Shown one piece after another: positions 41,217 through 47,598 of a stretch of 47,598 bases of DNA (position 1 is the stretch's first letter; each line of letters begins with the position of its first letter). The stretch is from Actinospica acidithermotolerans. Lineage in GTDB: Bacteria; Actinomycetota; Actinomycetes; Streptomycetales; Catenulisporaceae. Below the pieces are notes generated by a model. That model saw only the letters and a list, made by a program, of their open reading frames with translations, had not been told where the DNA came from and ran no database searches. The stretch is taken from the NCBI RefSeq assembly GCF_018139625.1, contig NZ_JAGSOH010000050.1:1-47598 (forward strand), in the 5' to 3' direction. The translations under genes and the position numbers were made by a program.

Positions 41217-42167
41217 ATGCCCTTCGCCACCGCCCTTGTCTCCATCGAACGTCCCGCGCGCTATGCCAGGCAACTCGTCTCGCACCTCGGCCACCGGGCT
41301 GAGACGGCTCAGTCCGCCGACGGCCGCGCGACGATCACCCTGAGCGCCGGTACCTGCGTGGTCGCGCCGGGTGCGCGGCACCTGGAGCTGATCGCCACGT
41401 CACAGGACACTGATGGCTTGGAGTCGGTCAAGGACGTGGTCGCGCGGCACCTGCTGCGTTTCGCGGGCGAAGGCTCGGGCGTACGGATCGACTGGTCGCC
41501 CACGACGTCGGGCGACGAGGTCGAGCCGGTGCACTTGGCCGTCGCCGACTATGCGCTGGTCAACTCGACGCCGCCGGACGACCTGCTCGGCGAACTGATC
41601 GCGCGGACGCGGGAGGCGACCGGCGGTCGGGCCACCATGCAGGTCTCGCACGACGAAGGCACGCTCCTCACGATGCTCGTCCAGCTCGTCGGTGCGAAGA
41701 GCGCCGTCGAGGTCGGCACGTTCACCGGCTACTCCTCGATCTGCATCGCACGCGGCCTTGCGCCCGGCGGACGGCTGCTGGCCTGCGACGTAAGCGAGGA
41801 GTGGACCTCGATCGCCCGCGAATACTGGCAGCGGGCGGGCGTCGCGGACAGGATCGATCTGAAGATCGCACCGGCGATCGAGACGCTCCGCGGACTACCC
41901 GCGACCGCCTCGATCGACTTCGCCTTCATCGACGCGGACAAGGAGAGCTACCCGCTGTACTACGAGGAGATCGTCCGACGGCTGCGCCCCGGCGGCCTCG
42001 TCGTGCTGGACAACGTGCTGCGTGGCGGCCGCGTCGTCGACCCGGCGTTCACCGAGTCGCACGTGGTGGTGATGCGCGAACTCAATACCCGCCTCGCCGC
42101 CGACGGGCGCGTCGACGTCGTCATGCTGCCGCTGCGGGACGGGGTGACGATCGCCCGCAGGCGATAA
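41217..42167 (+). CDS. DUF2218-O-methyltransferase fusion protein
   Basis: 316 residues, two parts. Residues 1-95 match DUF2218 (FATALVSIERPARYARQLVS; ATITLSAGTCVVAPGARHLE; VKDVVARHLLRFAGEGSGVR), a small domain usually found alone. Residues 105-316 form a family 3 class I O-methyltransferase of the catechol/caffeoyl-CoA type: LVGAKSAVEVGTFTGYSSIC (SAM motif I), LLACDVSEEW, ASIDFAFIDADKESYPLYYE (metal-binding D-A-D), and GGLVVLDNVLRGGRVVDP. It should methylate a hydroxyl using Mg2+ and SAM. I do not recall this fusion as common. The role of the DUF2218 part is unknown. Confidence 0.85.
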   Translation: MPFATALVSIERPARYARQLVSHLGHRAETAQSADGRATITLSAGTCVVAPGARHLELIATSQDTDGLESVKDVVARHLLRFAGEGSGVRIDWSPTTSGDEVEPVHLAVADYALVNSTPPDDLLGELIARTREATGGRATMQVSHDEGTLLTMLVQLVGAKSAVEVGTFTGYSSICIARGLAPGGRLLACDVSEEWTSIAREYWQRAGVADRIDLKIAPAIETLRGLPATASIDFAFIDADKESYPLYYEEIVRRLRPGGLVVLDNVLRGGRVVDPAFTESHVVVMRELNTRLAADGRVDVVMLPLRDGVTIARRR

Positions 42168-42172
42168 GCAGG

Positions 42173-42178
42173 TAAAAT
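42173..42178 (+). promoter_or_regulatory. -10 box, leaderless start of the DUF1992 gene
   Basis: TAAAAT, a near-consensus -10 hexamer in a GC-rich genome, ends 6 nt before ATG 42185. It starts 5 bp after the stop of the upstream gene, so the gene can be transcribed separately as a leaderless mRNA. Confidence 0.5.
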
Positions 42179-42184
42179 TCGGAC

Positions 42185-42589
42185 ATGAGTCAGAACGCCG
42201 ATTGGGCCAGCCGGTTCGAGAGCGCGCTCGACCGGCAGATCCGGGCCGCGGAGGAGCGCGGAGAGTTCGACGACCTGCCCGGCAAGGGCAAGCCCCTGCC
42301 ATCCGAGTCGGTCCCGTACCGCCCCGACTGGTGGGTGAACCAGGTCGTGCAGCGCGAGAACGCGGGCTCCTTCGCGATCCCGCCGGTACTGGCCCTCCGC
42401 AAGATCGCCGACGAACTCCGCGCCGGCGCGACCGCCTTCTCCTCCGAGCACGAGGTCCGTGAGGCCGTCGACGACTACAACGAGCGCGCCGACGCAGTCC
42501 GCTCCCTCCCGCAGGAAGGCCGCCGCGCAATCATCCTCCCGCGCCTCAAGCCGGACGAGATCGTCGAGACCTGGCGCGCCCGGCGCTGA
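42185..42589 (+). CDS. DUF1992 (DnaJ homologue subfamily C member 28 type) protein
   Basis: 134 residues. WASRFESALDRQIRAAEERG then EFDDLPGKGKPL matches the DUF1992 signature (ID..I..A...G.FD.LPG.GKPL), followed by RPDWWVNQVVQRENAG and a helical tail. The family occurs in bacteria and at the C-terminus of eukaryotic DNAJC28 proteins; its function is unknown. Here it is a stand-alone protein without a J domain. It follows the methyltransferase gene by 17 bp but has its own -10 box. Confidence 0.8.
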   Translation: MSQNADWASRFESALDRQIRAAEERGEFDDLPGKGKPLPSESVPYRPDWWVNQVVQRENAGSFAIPPVLALRKIADELRAGATAFSSEHEVREAVDDYNERADAVRSLPQEGRRAIILPRLKPDEIVETWRARR

Positions 42590-42954
<365 letters not shown>

Positions 42955-43548
42955 TCAGCGGCGGTTGCTGGAGCCGGCGCCGGTGGGTTCGGAGCCGATG
43001 AGGCGGACGCCGGAGGGGCGGACCAGTTCGCGGTGCATGAGGACTACGTCGTAGCGGTCCTTGTCGACGGCGACGGCGTTGGGGATCACGCCGGTGCGGC
43101 GGAAGCCGCAGCGTTCGTACACGGCGATCGCGCCGTGGTTGTTGCCGCGGACCTCCAGACCCAGGACCTCGATGCCGTGCTCGGCGGCGTCGGTGGCGAG
43201 GAGGCCGACCAGCATGCGTCCGACGCCGAGGCCGCGCGCGGCGGGCTGGACGCAGACGCGGTCCAGTTCGGCTAGGACGCGGCGGGTGCGGTAGCCGCTG
43301 CGGGTCCACTGCGCGGTGCCGAGTATGGCGCCGTTCGGATCCAGGACGACGCCAAGGCCCGCGTCGCCGACGGCGGCGTGCTTCATCAGGCCGTCCAGGT
43401 GCCCGCGGTAGTCGGCCGCGGCGAGCGGCGCGGCCAGGCCCAGGGCCTCCTGGCGGCCCACGGCGGCGGCGATGATATCCGCGACCTGGTCTAGGACGGC
43501 GTCGTCGGTGCCGGGGTGAACCATCAGCGGTTTCGTCACGGCGACCAT
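42955..43548 (-). CDS. GNAT family N-acetyltransferase
   Basis: 197 residues. Acetyl-CoA binding core: LDRVCVQPAARGLGVGRMLV (R-G-L-G-V-G-R, the Q/R-x-x-G-x-G/A motif), then IEVLGLEVRGNNHGAIAVYE and RCGFRRTGVIPNAV. The N-terminal half (DDAVLDQVADIIAAAVGRQE) is helical. The Gly/Ser/Asn-rich last 20 residues are likely disordered. ATG 43548 lacks a strong Shine-Dalgarno; an in-frame ATG at 43524 is an alternative. The substrate is unknown. It follows the geosmin synthase gene by 98 bp on the same strand and might be cotranscribed. Confidence 0.8.
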   Translation of the reverse strand: MVAVTKPLMVHPGTDDAVLDQVADIIAAAVGRQEALGLAAPLAAADYRGHLDGLMKHAAVGDAGLGVVLDPNGAILGTAQWTRSGYRTRRVLAELDRVCVQPAARGLGVGRMLVGLLATDAAEHGIEVLGLEVRGNNHGAIAVYERCGFRRTGVIPNAVAVDKDRYDVVLMHRELVRPSGVRLIGSEPTGAGSSNRR

Positions 43549-43646
43549 GGTCTCATCCGGCGGCTGTGGATCCCATGCCGGTGGCGTGCGTCGGCCGCCG
43601 CCTCGGCCCCGTCCCGCAGGCGACGCCGGGTGCTACGGTCAGAATC

Positions 43647-46121
<2,475 letters not shown>

Positions 46122-46124
46122 CTA

Positions 46125-47555
46125 GTGTCCGGCAGCGTGACGATAGAACCCGCGCTCAGCGCGGACACCGAAGAGGCAGCCCGGCAGAGTCTGAGCACCG
46201 CCGCCGCGCGGAACCTGGCCACCACCACCAAGACGCCCCCGCAGATGCAGGGGATCTCATCCCGCTGGCTGCTCAGGGTCCTGCCCTGGGTGCAGGTCGA
46301 CGGTGGCACCTACCGCGTCAACCGGCGGCTGTCCTTCGTCGTCGGCGACGGCAAACTGACCTTCACGAACATCGGCGACCGGGTGAGCGTCGTCCCCGAG
46401 GAACTCGGCGAACTCCCCGTGCTGCACGGCTTCACGGACGGCGCGGTCCTCGCCGACCTGGCCGGCCGCTGCGAGCAGCGCGAGTACGCCGCGGGCGAGG
46501 TCATCGCGCAGAGCGGCGCGGAGGCCGACTACGCCGTGCTGATCGCGCACGGCAAGGTGACCCGGCACACCAGCGGCAAGTACGGCAACGAGGTGCGGCT
46601 CAAGCTCCTCGGCGACTGCGACTACTTCGGGGATTCCGCGCTGACCGGCGACGAGCCCGGCGAATGGCCGTTCACCGCACGCGCCGAGACGAGGGTCATC
46701 GCCCTCCTGCTGCCGCGCGCCGCGTTCCTCGCGGTCCGGGACGCCTCGCCCGCGCTCGCCGCGCAGGTCAGCAGCTACCTCGCGCAAACCGAGGCGCGGC
46801 AGAACAAGCACGGCGAGGCCGAGATCGAGATCTCCTCGGGCCACGACGGCGAGCCGACGCTGCCCGGAACCTTCGTCGACTACGAGCTCAGCCCCCGCGA
46901 ATACGACCTCTCCGTCGCGCAGACGGTGCTCCGCGTGCATTCGCGCGTCGCGGACCTCTACAACCAGCCGATGAACCAGGTGGAGCAGCAGCTCAAGCTG
47001 ACGATCGAGGCCCTGCGCGAGCGCCAGGAGCACGAGCTCGTCAACAACACCGATTTCGGCCTGCTGCACAACGCCGACCTGCGCCAACGCGTGCAGACGC
47101 ACAGCGGCCCGCCGACGCCGGACGACCTCGACGAACTGCTCTCCCGCCGACGAGAGACGAAGGTGCTGCTCGCGCACCCGAAGGCGATCGCCGCTTTCGC
47201 GAAGCAGTGCACGAAGGCCGGCATCTATCCGGCCGGTGCCGAGTACCTCGGCCACCGCGTGCCCGCGTGGCGCGACGTGCCGCTGCTGCCCTGCAACAAG
47301 ATCCCGATCGGCAAGGACCACACCACCTCGATCATCGCCATGCGGACCGGCGAGGACAACCAGGGCGTCGTCGGCCTGCACCAGACCGGCATCCCCGACG
47401 AGTACCAGCCCTCGCTCTCGGTGCGCTTCATGGGCATCAACGACCAGGCGGTCATGTCGTACCTGGTCAGCGCTTACTACTCGGCGGCCGTGCTGGTTCC
47501 GGACGCGCTCGGCGTGCTGGAGAACGTCGAGATCGTGAGCAACGGCAACAGCTGA
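46125..47555 (+). CDS. Family 2B encapsulin shell protein with cNMP-binding domain (EshA-like)
   Basis: 476 residues. The N-terminal extension ([40 protein letters not shown]) is typical of family 2 encapsulins. A Crp-type cyclic-nucleotide-binding domain follows at about 100-215 ([33 protein letters not shown]), and the HK97-fold shell domain fills 255-476 ([76 protein letters not shown]). It closely resembles Streptomyces EshA. Such proteins form icosahedral compartments around terpene cyclases. GTG 46125 is used; GTG 46137 (MTIEP) fits the usual EshA start better. Divergent from geosmin synthase, 111 bp away. Confidence 0.92.
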   Translation: MSGSVTIEPALSADTEEAARQSLSTAAARNLATTTKTPPQMQGISSRWLLRVLPWVQVDGGTYRVNRRLSFVVGDGKLTFTNIGDRVSVVPEELGELPVLHGFTDGAVLADLAGRCEQREYAAGEVIAQSGAEADYAVLIAHGKVTRHTSGKYGNEVRLKLLGDCDYFGDSALTGDEPGEWPFTARAETRVIALLLPRAAFLAVRDASPALAAQVSSYLAQTEARQNKHGEAEIEISSGHDGEPTLPGTFVDYELSPREYDLSVAQTVLRVHSRVADLYNQPMNQVEQQLKLTIEALRERQEHELVNNTDFGLLHNADLRQRVQTHSGPPTPDDLDELLSRRRETKVLLAHPKAIAAFAKQCTKAGIYPAGAEYLGHRVPAWRDVPLLPCNKIPIGKDHTTSIIAMRTGEDNQGVVGLHQTGIPDEYQPSLSVRFMGINDQAVMSYLVSAYYSAAVLVPDALGVLENVEIVSNGNS

Positions 47556-47586
47556 GCGCCCGACGCCGGCGTAACCGGCCCCCCTC

Positions 47587-47598
47587 CTGTCTCTTATA
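47587..47598. other. Probable Nextera adapter remnant at contig end
   Basis: The last 12 bases, CTGTCTCTTATA, equal the first 12 bases of the Tn5/Nextera mosaic-end sequence used in library making. At the very end of the window this is most simply untrimmed adapter, not genomic DNA. Confidence 0.75.

Overview
The window looks like chromosome from a filamentous, sporulating, high-GC actinomycete. It carries a full-length SsgB sporulation regulator, a two-domain geosmin synthase, an EshA-like family 2B encapsulin, a SARP/AfsR-type regulator, DUF397, DUF5959 and SUKH-4 proteins, and several promoters whose -10 box sits 6-7 nt before the start codon. Order Streptomycetales or Catenulisporales is my inference; no rRNA is present to settle it. 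The last 12 bases match the start of the Nextera transposon mosaic end, and the left end stops inside an IS21-type element, so both window edges look like assembly-contig edges.

Left accessory part (1-12 kb): the end of an IS21-family element; a fragment of a membrane protein next to it; a run of small immunity-type genes without visible toxins (DUF5959, Imm10-like, Imm1-like, an unknown, two SUKH-4); a HEAT-like protein; a NUDIX hydrolase followed by a 5'-truncated PheS-like gene; a methyltransferase/small protein/NUDIX operon; and two genes with apparent single-base frameshifts (an unknown gene and a nucleotidyltransferase) around an intact GNAT gene.

Central part (12-25 kb): a polymorphic-toxin operon (WXG100-like protein, 1300-residue RHS protein with a deaminase-like C-terminal toxin, candidate immunity protein), with the cistrons joined by TGATG stop/start overlaps. 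It is followed on the other strand by an NLR-like pair: a small helical effector candidate and an NB-ARC/TPR ATPase that share a VVQARD motif resembling bacterial amyloid signalling motifs. Next come an orphan DUF397 protein, a large SARP-NB-ARC-TPR regulator with palindromes upstream, and a two-HTH regulator.

Degraded mobile part (25-35 kb): a type ISP/IIG restriction-modification gene with a probable 5' frameshift, a gene split by an intact IS5-family element with a CTAG target duplication, and an integrase cut off by an IS3-family element. It ends at the 3' end of tRNA-Val in a Gly-Cys-Val tRNA cluster. I read this as the remains of an integrative element that used the tRNA as attachment site.

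Core-like part (35-47.6 kb): trypsin-like protease, chorismate-binding PabB-type enzyme, ssgB, a beta-lactamase-family serine hydrolase, a SHOCT protein followed in frame by a repeat-rich tail behind a stop codon, an F420/PPOX enzyme, a DUF2218-O-methyltransferase fusion, DUF1992, GNAT, and finally the divergent pair geosmin synthase / family 2B encapsulin. The geosmin synthase carries four 16-residue repeats at its C-terminus. The most interesting system is this last pair: geosmin synthesis possibly housed in a protein shell, with the repeat tail as a candidate loading signal.
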